This document shows positions 33,511 through 45,245 of a stretch of DNA of 64,000 nt, in pieces. The stretch's first letter is position 1. The number at the start of each line of letters is the position of its first letter. The DNA comes from Molossus alvarezi (lineage: Eukaryota; Chordata; Mammalia; Chiroptera; Molossidae). The stretch lies in contig CM073899.1 in the NCBI GenBank assembly GCA_037176705.1, positions 186,001 through 250,000 on the forward strand, read 5' to 3'. Position numbers and translations under genes: made by a program. Below the pieces are notes generated by a model, which had not been told where the DNA came from, made no database searches, and worked only from the letters and a program-made list of their open reading frames with translations.

Positions 33511-35666
33511 TTATTTTTTTATTTATTGTTGAATTACAGATGTTCCTCATTTTCCCACCATTGACCCCTTCCCCCCCACTCCCATCAACCTCCCGCCTTT
33601 TCCCACACTATGTCTGTGTCCATTGGTTATGCATATAAGTTCTATGGTTTACTTCTTCCCACCCCCCAACCCCTTTCCCTTTCAGGTCTAGCAATGAATT
33701 TGTACTTCTTAATCCCTTCACCTTTTTCACCCATTCCCCCAACCCACCTCCAATCTGGCAACCAACAAAATGTCCTCTGTTTCTATGAGAATGTTTCTGT
33801 TCTTCCTGTTCATTTTGTTTGTAGATTCAATTATTGATACATATGTGTTCATTGCCATTTTGTTTGTTCATATATTTTATTTCTTTCTTCAAAAAAGGCC
33901 CTTCAACATTTTATATAATAATGGTTTGATGGTGATGAACTCCTTTAACTTTTTCTTGTCTGGGAAACTTTTTATATGGCCACCGATTCTAAATGACAGC
34001 TTTGCAGGATAGAGTAATCTTGGTTGTAGGTTTTTGCTTTTTATCACTCTGAATATTTCTTGCCACTCCCTTCTGGTCTGCAAAGTTTCTTTTGAGAAAT
34101 CAGCTGACAGCCTATGGAAACTCCCTTGTAGGTAACTAACAGCTTTTCTCTTGCTACTTTTAAGATTCTCTCTTTGTCTTAAACCTTTTGCATTTTGATA
34201 ATGATGTGTCTTGGTGTGGGCCTTTTGGGGTTCATCTTGTTTGGGAGTCTCTGTGCTTCCTGGACTTGTATGTCTGTTTCCTTCACCAAGTTAGAAAATT
34301 TTACTGCCATTATTGTTTCAAATAGGTTTTCAATTTCTTGTTCTCTCTCTTCTCCTTCTGGCACCCCCAAGATGCAAATGTTGGCACACTTGCAGTTGTC
34401 CCAGAGGCTCCTTACACTATCCTCATTTTTTTAAATTCTTTTTTCTTTTTGTTGTTTTGATTGGGTGTTTTTGCTTCTTTATATTTCAAATCAATGGTTT
34501 GATTTCTGGATTTATGTACTCTACTATTGAATCAGTGTAAATTATTCTTTATTTCAGTTAATGCCTCCTTAATTTCTGACTGTGCATCCATCATTTCTGA
34601 CTGGTCCTTTTTATGCTCTTGAGACCCTCACTAAGTTCGCTGAGGTTCTCACTAAGTACATTGAGCATCCATATAAGCAGAATTTTGAACTCAGCATCTG
34701 TTAGTATGCTTATCTCCATTTCGCTTAGTTCTTTTCTTGGGGTTTTGTTCTGTTCTTTCATTTGGAACCTATTTCTTTGTCTCCTCATTTTGGTTGCCTC
34801 CTATGTTTGTTTCTATGTATTACTTAATGAGAGGTATGGGACTAGCTGAGACCAGATACTGCTTGTTTGAAAAAATTTAGGCAAACCTGAAGCAGGATCC
34901 AAGACAGGCCAAACCTATAATTAAGCAAGTGGCAACAGTTTGGGTGGGCCTGAAATTTCGGTGGGGCAGGACCTGAGGGAGTCACCAGGGAGGGGCTACC
35001 AGTGTGAGCCAGGTTGCTAGAGTCCCAGATATGGCATCTGTCTGCCGCCCCAGGGAAAGGCTCACCAAAGAAACAAAGGCCTCTGACAGCACATTTGTCC
35101 AAAAGAAAGTCCCCTCTCCAGCCCTCATGTCAATGCCAAACAGCTTAGTTTTTCCCTGTATGTCTCTGGTGTCCCTCGAGCTGCCTCCCCTCCAAGCTTG
35201 GAGGGAGTGAGTCTGATAAGTTCGTGTGTGGGCCCTTTAAGGAGCTGCCTGGGGCTCCAGCCCCCTCAGTTTTCCTGAGCCTCAGTTCCTGCTGTTTTTT
35301 TCAGCCAGAAGTGATGGGACTTCTCTTCCTGGCACTGGAACCTTGAGCAGGGCATCTGGTGTGAGATGGGGACCCCTCAGTTCTCAGGGAGGATTTTCCC
35401 AGCCGAGGTGTCCTCCTGAGTTTTATCCTCCACACATGGGTGTGGGACCAGCCTGTCTCGCCACTTGTTCTCGTGCCTTTACCCCTACACTCCTACCAGT
35501 CTGGATGTGGCTGCTGCTTTAATTTCGTAGTTGTAGGACTTCCATTCAGCTTGATTTCAGGTGGTTTTGAATGATGGTTGTTCTGTAGTTTAGTTGTAAC
35601 TTTGATGTGGTTGTGGGAGGACAAGATACCACGTTTACCTACCCGCCATTCTGACCAGAATTTCTC
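33511..35666 (-). mobile_element. HAL1-like half-LINE (ORF1 and 3' UTR, no ORF2)
   Basis: On the minus strand the element starts gagaaattctggtcagaatg with gcgggtag following, an L1-like 5' end. It has a GC-richer 5' UTR (about 34,800-35,666), an ORF1 (about 33,885-34,800), and passes straight to an L1-type 3' UTR and T-rich tail (33,511-33,880). No ORF2 sequence lies between. The 2,156-bp unit is bounded by an 18-bp target-site duplication with one mismatch (tcaatctttttactcttt at 33,493-33,510, tcaatcttcttactcttt at 35,667-35,684). It was therefore inserted as a single unit, which is the defining feature of HAL1 elements mobilised in trans by L1. Confidence 0.75.
33885..34800 (-). pseudogene. 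ORF1 of the HAL1-like element, decayed
   Basis: Three open fragments on the minus strand line up with L1 ORF1. 34,591-34,788 is an N-terminal part with a coiled-coil-like ENLSELSEGLKSIKR. 34,179-34,370 is RNA-recognition-like (MGVPEGEEREQEIENLFETI and then PTPRHIIIKM). 33,889-34,083 is the C-terminal domain (REWQEIFRVIKSKNLQPRLL and LSFRIGG). ORF1p is an RNA-binding trimer that coats L1 RNA. Stops between the pieces make this copy non-functional. Confidence 0.7.
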
Positions 35667-35790
35667 TCAATCTTCTTACTCTTTATCAGGCTGTTTAGAT
35701 GTCTAAGCTGTCCAGTTTGTCCACACAAAGTTCACAGTAGTACCTTGTGATCCTTGTTGTTATGATTATTATATCAGATGCTGTCTTTGA
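35667..35790 (-). mobile_element. Old L1 fragment (L1-G), right part
   Basis: After the target-site duplication of the HAL1-like element, L1 ORF2-like sequence resumes (ttcacagtagtaccttgtga resembles the L1 antisense block seen elsewhere as gttcatagta). It fades out by about 35,790. Confidence 0.45.
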
Positions 35791-36153
35791 GACTGGAAAA
35801 ATGCATTTTCTTGCTGGCTTTGATGAAGTAAGCTGCCATCTTATGAGAGGACCACATAGCTAGGGCCTGAGAGAAGCTAGTAAGTGTTAAACATGGCCCT
35901 GCGCCAACAGCAACAAGAAAACTTTTGGGTTTTTAGCCTAAAACTAAAAAAAATCTAAAATATCCTGGCTGACAGCTTGATTTTACCCTTCTGATACCTT
36001 GAGCGGAAAATACAGCTTCACTGAGCATGCAACATTGACCCACAGAAACTGTAAGATAATAAGTGTGCATCCTTATAACTTTCCAGGTTGTAGCAATTCG
36101 ATATACAGCTATAGAGAACTAATGTATTATGTAAGGAATTTTTCTAGCACTTG
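35791..36153. other. Host sequence, no feature seen
   Basis: No recognisable gene or repeat. The right edge holds the target duplication of the next Ves. Confidence 0.4.
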
Positions 36154-36399
36154 TTTTTTTGTTTTGTTTTGTTTTTTTGATATTTTGTTTAGATAGAGTG
36201 GGAGGGTGAAAGAGAGAGAGAGAGAGAGAGAGAGAAACATGGATGTGAAAGGGACACATCGAGTGGTTGCCACCCTCACATCCCAACCGGGGCCGGGGAC
36301 AAACTGCAACTGAGGTACATGCCCTTAGCGGGAACTGAACTGGGTCTCTCTGGACCACAGATCGACGCTCTAACCGCTGAGCCAAACCAGCCGGGGCTT
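36154..36399 (-). repeat. Ves SINE, copy 8
   Basis: Reverse-oriented Ves with a T-rich left end, a GA tract at 36,210-36,235, ggacacatcgagtggttgcc, and the head complement aaaccagccggggc at right. The atcctcacctgagg tail segment is shortened. A 9-bp target-site duplication, tagcacttg, lies at 36,145-36,153 and 36,400-36,408. Confidence 0.9.
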
Positions 36400-36524
36400 T
36401 AGCACTTGGTTTTTGGAGCACTGATTTCAAGCTTAAGTTTTCAGGAAAGGAGAATGATAATGACATAAATCAGCAATTAGATACTGGTTAAAGGTAGCCT
36501 ACACTCCTTGGGGACTACAGTCCA

Positions 36525-36755
36525 GGTTCTGAAATAAGATATCTGTGGTTTGCATTCTGACTTCACCAACAAATAACCCTTCCACTTTGGGTAAACTGCT
36601 TCATTGTTCTATTTATCTTTCAGGTTTCTCATTTAGAAAATGTGTATAAAATGGTAACATCCACATCACAAGAATGGTTAAAGACCAAATGATATTCAAC
36701 ATAAAGAAATTTACAACAACAGCTTTCAAATTGTAAGCTATCAATAAATTTGTCA
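36525..36755 (-). repeat. MIR SINE fragment
   Basis: Reads like the complement of MIR: ttctgacttcaccaacaaat, tttgggtaaactgcttcatt, tttctcatttagaaaatgtg and aagctatcaataaat in the right order. It is followed by an A run at 36,764-36,780. MIR is an ancient tRNA-derived SINE shared by mammals. Confidence 0.65.
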
Positions 36756-36920
36756 TTATTTAGAAAAAAAAAAAAAAAAAGGTAACTATGTCCTATTGGA
36801 TAAACTAGGTAGGAAATGGACTTGGAATTCTAGGGCTCTGGAGATAAGATGGTACAGAAAATGAGGATGATAGATACTCTTAAAGAAAAATGATAAATAA
36901 AAAAGGAGCATAATAACATT

Positions 36921-37331
36921 GAGGGTTTTGGGGCTGAATTTTGTCCCCTCAAAATTCATATGTTAAAGTCCTAATGTCCAGTACATCAGAATGTGTCTGT
37001 ATTTGGAGATGTGCCTTTAAAGATGTGATTGATTTGAAATGAAGCCATGAGGATGGGCCCTAGTCCAATCTGACAGGTGTCCTCATGGGAAGAAGAAATT
37101 GGGACAGGCAGAGGAACTCCAGGGATGCACACACAGAAGCAAGACCATGTGAGTACACAATGAGAAGATGGCCATCTGCTAGCTAAGGGGAGAGAACTCA
37201 GAAGAAAACACCTCTGCTGACCCTTTGATATTGCTCTTCTAGCCTCCAGAACTGTGAGAAAATACATTTCTGTGGTTTAAGCTCCCTAATCTGTGGGATT
37301 GGTTAGAGCAGTCCAACCAGACTAAGACCAG
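36921..37331 (+). repeat. MLT1 solo LTR (ERVL-MaLR)
   Basis: The sequence follows the MLT1 pattern: ggctgaattttgtcccctca, catatgttaaagtcctaatg, tatttggagatgtgccttta, then ctagtccaatctgacaggtg, agatggccatctgctagcta and cctccagaactgtgagaaaa, ending in gactaagacca. It is an ancient non-autonomous LTR of placental mammals. No internal region or second LTR is present. Confidence 0.85.
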
Positions 37332-38259
37332 GGTATATTGTTTCATGTCCACTTTGCCTCCTTTGCCTCTCTGGCTCCACTCTTTACCCTCCTATGCATG
37401 CTCTGTCCAACAGACCTACCTTCCCTGCTCCATTCTCACTTCTGAGTGGTGCCTAGGCTCCAGCTCTCACTGGGTTGCCAAGACTGAATAATAGCTCCTT
37501 TCACTCTGAAATTAGTCAAGTTCTCTGCTTTCCTGAGATTCTTGATGCCTCGATCTCCCATGTTTGTTTCTTAAGAACAGCCCATCCCTTCAGACATAAA
37601 TTCTGGCCCCAGTCAGGACCTGTCTAAGAAAGGGTGTGGAACTGAGGTGTGTGTAGTACTTAGCAAATAGGGGACAGAAAGATAAAATGTCATTTGGGGA
37701 AAATGAGTACAAGCAATCAGGATAATTGTTTCAAATCAGCGGAACCACAGGGGCCATCAGTAGGAGTTTATTGTGACCTGATCCATCTGGGCAGTTCATG
37801 AGCTGAAGTGTAGCACAGAGAGGTCAGCTTTGATCTCTCATCCCAAACTTACTCCCTAGATTTCAATACCATCCTAAGGTTCTAAATGCCATCTATATAA
37901 TGAGGGCTCATTTCAGTCAGTTTTCTTAGCAGTAAATAATAGAAACAACTTTGCTAGTTTGAGAAAAAAGAGTTTGTTATAGGATATCTAGTGGCTCAAA
38001 GAATCATCCAAGGGAGCAGATAACCAGGCTTGGGGCTTCCCCAGGTTCCTAAACCATGAACTGCTCCAGTAGAAACACTACTGCAGCCACACTGCACTTA
38101 CACCACCCTCCATGCGGGCACTATGGGTCCCTCCTAGAGCTTCCTTCAGGCTGCCTCCGGAAAATGCACACCTTCGCCACTGCCCTTGCTCCGATGGGTC
38201 CATGGAGCAGCCGACTCCTTTGACATGAGCAGTTGTGACAGTTAGGGTTTTCTCTCTTC
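37332..38259. other. Host sequence, no feature seen
   Basis: Balanced base composition and no recognisable gene. Some of it may be very old repeat (for example 37,910-38,060), but I cannot assign a family. Confidence 0.35.
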
Positions 38260-38645
38260 TTCCAGCACCCTGCACCTACCATTTCCTTTATCCAGAATGC
38301 CTTTCCCCTTTTCTTGACCTGACTCCCTGCCCTAAATCCCCCATGTCTTTGCTCACAGATTAATTCCATGTAGAATCCTTCTCTGAACACTTCAATGAAG
38401 ACCTGTAACTCATCCAGTAATTCTCTATCCCTTTATCTTATTTTTTTCATAGCAGTTTATACCATCAGGAACCACATGCCTTTATTATTTGCTTAGTGTA
38501 TTATGTCTATTACTCCATTAATATTTAAGTTTTGGTAGTTCTAATAGATTAGATTAGGGTTCCTCTCAATCTTGTTCATCTCTTTTTGCCCAGCTCTGAG
38601 AACTGTCTGGCATGAATAGATGCTTCAATATTTGTTGACTAAATA
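38260..38645 (+). repeat. L2 LINE 3' end fragment
   Basis: The order of blocks is that of the L2 3' region: tatccagaatgcctttcccc, ctttgctcacagattaattc, gaatccttctctgaacactt, atagcagtttataccatcag, and agctctgagaactgtctggc ending in gcttcaatatttgttgacta. It is diverged, as expected for an ancient LINE-2. Confidence 0.75.
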
Positions 38646-39021
38646 ATTAAAATCCTGCAGAGGCCAGGAAAAAAGGACCTAACTCTGGTCAGCTGGCTAG
38701 GAGGGAGAAAACAGGCTTCTCAAGCATGCCGACATTTGAATTAGATCTCAAAGAATAAGGAGTTTTTCAAGCAAACAGAGATGAAAAGATACAAAGTGGA
38801 AAGCAGCCATTGCACAGAAGCCCAGGGTGATGAGAGGCACTGAGTGATGCATGGTGATCAGTTCAGGAGGGTAGGAGCAGACAGTTCACATACAGGAACA
38901 GTGGCAGCCACCAGCCTGAAGGCAGATTGCCAAAGTTATGTACATCAAACTTGCAGTTTATTTGCTTGACATTAGTACAAAAGATGACATTCTTTCAAGT
39001 TGGGGTCATATTTGTTTTAAA
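38646..39021. other. Host sequence, no feature seen
   Basis: No gene or repeat recognised. Confidence 0.4.
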
Positions 39022-40505
39022 GCAATGATTCTCAGTGTGGTCTGTGGCCTCCAGGAGTTCCCAAGACACATTTAGGAGGTCTGAAAGGTTAAAATTTTTT
39101 CTTTCATAATAATATTGATATTATATGCTTTTTTTATTGGTTTTCTGTTTGAAGTGATGTTCTGAAAACAATGATAGGTAAAAGTCCTGGAGTCTTAGCC
39201 CACATCAAATTAGGAGTACTAATGGCACTAGCAGACAGCACTAGTCTTGATGGTCTTCATTGTAATGAACTTGCATTTAGAAAGAAAAAGCCAGTTGTGT
39301 TTTAGAATGTCCTTGATGAGGTAATGCAAATGATTGATTTTATTAAATCATGACCATTGAGTACGTGTCTTTTTAATATTCTGTGTGGTAAAATGGAAAG
39401 TACACATACAAAGCATTTTTGGTTCAAGCTATAATTGTCTTATACAAAAATGTTTAGTTGGGATGCCAGCCTAACTAGTTCATGGAAAATAATTTTTACT
39501 TATAAAGAATAGCTAATAGATAATATATAGTTATTTGGACTCAGTTATTTGACAGATACATCTCAAAATAAATGAAGTGAGGCTATCTCTTCTAGGAGAA
39601 CAACATAAAGTATTTCTTACAAATGATAACTTTTTTTTTCAAAGAAAAACTGAAATTTTGGAAAACTCGCATTGCTAGCTTAATGGCTTCCTAATACTTA
39701 AAGTCAATCTTGATGTTATTGGTGGCATTAATGAATTTTTTAAGTATATATTTTATAATGAAATATGTCAATATTTGGAAGACTGGTGTGATTCAATGAG
39801 TTAATGTTTTCCAAAAGACTTGCATGGCACTGAAAGAAATAGTGCATTGATAAAGTCTGTTAAAATGCAAAATAAACCAATGGATTTCAATGAAAAAATA
39901 TTATAAAAAGTTAAATCATATAATTTCATATTCTTCATTGCATCTAACCCTTAAGACTCTACCTATTGTTGAATTTTGCTCTAATGTCAATGAATATGTA
40001 TAACTATCTGAAAAGACTAATAAAATACTTCTCCTTTTTTCAACTACATATCTGTTGAGTCTATATTCTCTTCATATACTTCAACTTAAACAGATCTCAA
40101 CAGATTGAATGCAGAACTAGATATGAGAATTCAGTTTTATTCTGGTGAGCCATGTATTAATATGTTTACAAAATTTGCAAAAATGGTAAACAGTGTGTTT
40201 CTGCTAATTACTTTTTGTTTTGGAAAACATAGTTTTTATTTATGTTAACATATGACTAATCTGTTATTGTTATTTTGAAATAAATTAGTAAATAAATATT
40301 TTGCAAATGTACACATTTCTAATATAAGCAATCTCTAGTTTTCGCTGTGCTATGTTGACTGAATCCATGCAGGCTGGAATTGTATTCTTGTTTTTGTCCA
40401 GCCTAGTGGTAACTCAGGTAATTACCTGACATACTTGAGCTTTAGTAGAGTGATAACACTCAAAGTGATGACTGCCTATATAGTAAATATCTATATCTCT
40501 ATCAC

Positions 40506-40546
<41 letters not shown>

Positions 40547-40553
40547 ATCTATC

Positions 40554-40596
<43 letters not shown>

Positions 40597-40723
40597 ATCT
40601 ATCATCTATCATCTATCATCTATCTATATATGTGTGTGTGTGTGTGTATCCAACATAAATAGAAATTACTTGGGGTCCTCAAGAGGGTAAAGTAGTCCTG
40701 ATATCAACCTCTGAGAAATGCTG
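39022..40723 (+). mobile_element. Decayed hAT-superfamily DNA transposon
   Basis: The left end gcaatgattctcagtgtggt and the right end ctgagaaatgctg are imperfect inverted repeats. The flanks gttttaaa and gtttaaat may be an 8-bp target duplication. Near 40,020-40,110 the plus strand reads KILLLFSTTYLLSLYS and, after a shift, RLNAELDMRIQF. These resemble the C-terminal dimerisation region of hAT transposases of the ZBED/Charlie kind. Nothing is open for long, so it is a fossil. A TATC microsatellite lies near the right end. Confidence 0.5.
40499..40648. repeat. TATC tetranucleotide microsatellite with TG tail
   Basis: More than 25 TATC units, interrupted by four or five atcatc variants, run to about 40,628 and are followed by about nine TG units. 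The array makes an artificial repeat-coded open frame and is likely length-variable. Confidence 0.95.
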
Positions 40724-41870
40724 TTTAAATGAAGACATTCAGAAGAACAACAAAGGTGAGCAGAGCCAGTTTATAAGGAAAGTAGATAGGAAGCTGTTGG
40801 GAGAACTACCTCTCCCCACAGACACAGAATAAAGTTATTAACTCAAATGCTGCCTCAGAGATTAAGAAGAAAGACAGGATTTGACAGACTTTGAGGATGC
40901 TGAATTGGTAAAAAAAATTATTGTTACTATCTGAGGTTTCTGAAGCTGGGTTCTTAGGTGGGTGAAACTATCCCAGAGAATCCTAACTTTTATATTTCCT
41001 TCTTATAGATGTTTAACATATTGAGCCTAAGAAAATTTCTTTAAAAATCTAGGTACTAAAATTACCAAGGAATTTGGTAATTGAAGGAATATGGAATAAG
41101 ACAACACCAACTCAACTGGGAGGCTCTCTTGTTGTGTGGGCAAGATTTTTAACTTGGTGCATATTTGAACTAATTCTATTTTTTCTCCTATTTTATTAAA
41201 AAAATTATATATATGTCATTAATTTCTAGAAGTTAAATTTCTAAAATAAAACTATAAGACTTTTTAAATTTTAGGACAGTGTTTACATGTATATCCTAAG
41301 AGTAAAGGTTGAAATTGGGATGTGACATGAGGTAGAGACTAATGTTTTTATGGATATTATACTCCACCTTCTGCCCCCCCAAAAAGAAAAACAGTATGGT
41401 TGATTTAAAATCCTCAGCTTCAGTTACAGTCTGTTGCGTTTGTCTGAGTCCTTGTCCCAGAACACTCCTCCCCACACTTCCTCTGGCCACCTAAATGAAT
41501 CCTTCTGCATCTGATTGACTCCATGGCCATTCTTTTTTAATTTCTGAGCTTCCTGTTTCTTCATTTTTATTTCTGACCTCTCACCTTTCTTCTAATCAAA
41601 TCATCTCATTCTTCCTTTTCTTTTCAAATGCTTAGTCAATCCTCCACTTTAATGTGGCTATTTATAACCTTCTCAACCCTCGTCCTAGTAGTAGCTTGAG
41701 ATGTCATTATCAAATACTTTCTCATCAGAGTCTTATGGTTTTATGTGAATTCATGGTCACTGAGTTAAGCTCAGTTATAAATCATGGACATGAAAAAGTA
41801 GCAGTGTTACCATTTTTACAAGCTAATGCACAAAGCATGAAGGACTCATCTTAATTTATAATTTTAATGT
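40724..41870. other. Host sequence, no feature seen
   Basis: AT-rich sequence without a supported gene. Open frames are short and repeat-free. Confidence 0.4.
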
Positions 41871-41879
41871 ACTATAGAG

Positions 41880-42080
41880 TTTACTTAGCATGTTTATCGC
41901 CAGTACCTTACTTGAAACTCACAACAGCTCTCCACAGAAGGCAAGGCAGGTATTAAAATGCTACAACTATTTTCTTATTTATACAAGTAAGTGAAAAATA
42001 TTCTGTGATACCTAAGGTCATATTTTTCAGAGTCCCTAAGCCTCAGGTTTTTGGTCACACTTCAGGATTCTTTTCCCTAC
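41880..42080 (+). repeat. MIR SINE fragment, diverged
   Basis: The pattern acttgaaactcacaacagct, ggcaaggcaggtattaaaat, then acctaaggtcatatttttca fits the MIR core (low-count averages, 'pasture' block, and the ggtcaca region). Divergence is high, so this is tentative. Confidence 0.45.
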
Positions 42081-42309
42081 CTTGTGACATTCCCAAGAGT
42101 CTTAGAAATTATTTAAAATGAGGTGGATAACATGAACCAGCTATTCAGTTGATATAGGGTGTTTTTCTTTAACACCTACAAAATGTATTATTAAACAAAA
42201 ATAAAAGTTCAATAATTTAAATATCTTCTTCTCATCACATTGGTTAACTCATCAGCCTTAATTGTTGGTCTTCTAGTGGTTTCTAAGCACTTAGCAGTCC
42301 CAGAAAGTG

Positions 42310-42540
42310 AGACAGATCCTAGGAGAAGAAACATTGAACACCTGGAAGTAGTTCAAAGAAAAATAATAATGTGGAGAATGGATAAGTCCATGCATGAGGA
42401 AAGATTAAAGGAGTATGTGTATTTAATTGGGTAACTAATAAATAATGAGCACAAGAAGAATATTATGAATATTTGAAAGGTGCAAGTGAATTATCTGAGC
42501 TCAAAGTTGGTAGAAATAATAAAATTTTATTAAATTATAA
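42310..42540 (+). repeat. Candidate ancient interspersed repeat, family uncertain
   Basis: The order gaacacctggaagtagttca, catgaggaaagattaaagga, then tatgaatatttgaaaggtgc recalls an ancient repeat common in amniote genomes that I cannot name safely. It has no coding potential. Confidence 0.3.
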
Positions 42541-43136
42541 ACAAATAAGTCCATCTTATTTGGCAAATAAAAAGGAATCATCAAATTATAGTATTCTAAA
42601 GAAAATAGCATACATCATTTAAAATAATCTAACAAAGATTCGAGTTGGAATTATAAATAACAACCAAATCTGTGAATCCTTTTGTCAGTCTCCTGATGAG
42701 TGCGTTTGCCTTGTTGACATGCACATTTTTCTTGTGAACCTCTGAGGCTACTGGAAACTCTGGACAAATCATCCGCCAGTACTTTCTCTTGCCAACATGT
42801 TACACTAGGTTATATACATTCAAGTTTAATTAATGAGAAATAACATGAACTATATGTCACTAAATGCTACCAAGGTTCTTATCTAAAGGGATTTCTTCCT
42901 TGTCTATGAATTATTAAGCTATTATACAGGGAACCATGTAATTTCCTAGAATAAAACACTACCTATGGCATAATTGGGATATTCTGAAAACATCTATTCA
43001 CTCATTGAATGAAGCAAATGAAAGAATCAGTTTTTCTGTTTTTGAATCAAGTTCAAGTTTTTGTTTTTCTTCTATGTGCTATCTCCATCTTCTATTCTCT
43101 TTGACTTTCCTTTTGCTTGCCAATAAAGAGATGCTT
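42541..43136. other. Host sequence, no feature seen
   Basis: No gene or repeat recognised up to the next SINE. Confidence 0.4.
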
Positions 43137-43340
43137 GGCCCAGCCTGTGTGGTTCAATGGTTGAGCACCGACCCATGCACCAAGAGGTCACCAGTTCAAT
43201 TCCCAGTCAGGGCACATGCCCAGGTTGTGGGCCTGATCCCCAGGGGGGCATGCAGGAGGTGGCCAATTGATGTTCTCTGTCATCGATGTTTCTATCTCTC
43301 TCTCTTTTTCTTCTCTGTCTAAAATCAATAAAGAAAATGT
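43137..43340 (+). repeat. tRNA-derived bat SINE, short subfamily
   Basis: The head ggcccagcctgtgtggttca, the caccaagaggtcaccagttc body and tail taaaatcaataaag are those of the copies at 20,056 and 31,244. Flanks aataaagagatg and aaataaataagatg look like an imperfect target-site duplication. Confidence 0.85.
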
Positions 43341-43899
43341 AAATAAATAAGATGTTTGTGTTTTTCAGAACACTTTCTTTCCACATCTCATCCAACCCCA
43401 TTTATTTCCTATAGCATGGTTGGGTCCTCTTGTGTTCCCTGTAATGACAAGCCATGGTTTTTGTGGATTATGTACTTTTTGAATTGTGTGGCATAGGGAA
43501 ATCATTTTGATTGAAATGGAGAAATGATAAAATAACAATAATCTGAAAGTTTCAGTGTTTATCTTTTGCCCAACATTTTTTATTTTGTTTGTGCTGGATA
43601 AATAATTGTATTTACATTTATTCTAAATTGATTACACTTGGCCACATAATAAAATGATCATGAGTCAATGGAGAGCCTATGAAGTGGCATACACTATTTT
43701 AAGCACTAGAGATACAGAGATAAATCAAATGCATTCCCTCCCCTCATGTCAGCTCAGTGTGTTTAAGTTCAAAAAGCACTATCACATCCTGTTATAATTC
43801 TGTATCCAAGCTAGAGGGAAGCATCATAAGCCATGGGAAGATATAAGATGGAGCAACTAACCTCAATCGAGGGCACAAAACAGTGTTCCCTGAGGAGAG

Positions 43900-44150
43900 T
43901 ACGCTGTTTCAGTGATAGCTTCAATTTATGTGCTACTTCCTGGTTGACAAAATGTGCTCTCACTTGGTCCTTTGAAAATGTTTGTGACATAAAGATTATT
44001 TATTGCTATTTCTGTTTTGCACTTGACAGATCAGGTTCATAATGGCTTATGTGACTAGTTTAAGGTCACATAGAGCAGAAGGCAATAAGACTTGAGCCTA
44101 TGTTTTCTGGCTGAGAGCAGGGAATTCTTCTACTGTGCCAAGTTTAGGAG
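43900..44150 (+). repeat. MIR SINE fragment
   Basis: The blocks cttgacagatcaggttcata, tgactagtttaaggtcacat, gacttgagcctatgttttct and cttctactgtgccaag match the MIR order (dgaggaaactgagg, aaggtcacacagct, and the ctctaccactgtg end). Sequence to the left (43,341-43,900) has no feature I can name. Confidence 0.65.
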
Positions 44151-45245
44151 CCCTTCTCTTTTGGCTTTTTCAGAGTCTTTCATCTAAATAAAAACTGAAG
44201 AAAAACAGTCTACATCTGTAACTCAAATTTTCACCAAGGGGGCTTCTGCTAAGTTCTTCTTGGGCATAGCTAGTAGATTCATTCCAAAGACAGTGCCACT
44301 GGCATTCATTTTTTATTCATTTACTTTGGGCTCCCTCTAACAACATCTACTTTTCTTTATATGCACCTCGGCAATAAAATAGATGTTCTGTTCTGAACTT
44401 CAGTATGTTCTCTCTCATCATTTCTCCAGTAAACTGTTAACTATTTATTTATTTATTTATTTATTTATTTTATTTTATTTCTCCATTTTGGTCGATCACG
44501 TACTTTTGAAGAAATCCTGGAGAGAGAGTTGCTTCTGGTATAGAATGAAGACAAACAGACAAGCTGGCCATTATTGCCCTATGCCTGACTAAGGAAATGA
44601 ATCAACTATTTTCTAACAATGTGAGTAAAAAAAAAAAAAAAGTAAATGAGAGAACTGTTTTTAGTGTCTGTTTATGCAGCTCTCTAAGCCCTCCAATGCT
44701 TTCTAATGCCCCTTTTAGAAGAACTGAGTGTTCTAATTGATTGGGCAGATGAGAGTGCTCACATTAAGCTTTCTAGACCCTCGTTTTTGATGTTGGAGAC
44801 CAATTTTTTATATTCCTTTTCATGTGACATGTAAAGCAGATTTGGTAGAACAGTTTCAATTATGTACCCAGAGAAAGATTTGGGCCAAATGTAGCCTCAT
44901 CAAATGCAGTGCAGTGAGTCTGAAAGCAGGTATAAATGTAGTGGAACCAGAAATTGCAGACCATGTAATTTGAAAATGTTCATCATCCAATATACTTTGA
45001 AGATTATAGACAGGGGCCAGCCTTGTTAAATAAAATACTATCAAAAAATTACATTTTGGGTTAAACCCAAAGGAAGGAAAAAAAATTATCACTGTTATGA
45101 TTTGCTTTTACAAATAAAATTAAATGCACCATGTAGCAATGAAAAAAAATAATTTACATATGTCATTAAAACAAAATTCTTTCTCTAATGTAACTAGCTA
45201 AAAAGATTCAAATAAAACTAAAAATAATTTTTCCAATTTCTCGTC
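44151..45245. other. Host sequence with a (TTTA)n repeat
   Basis: A short tetranucleotide run of TATT units occupies 44,440-44,478. On the minus strand this supplies several AATAAA signals, downstream of the candidate exon at 45,246-45,395. Otherwise no feature is recognised; the minus frame at 44,856-45,092 has no visible domain. Confidence 0.4.

Noticed and set aside
40435..40662. 75-codon plus-strand frame rich in Ser-Ile-Tyr-Leu repeats
   Set aside because: It is a translation of the TATC microsatellite.
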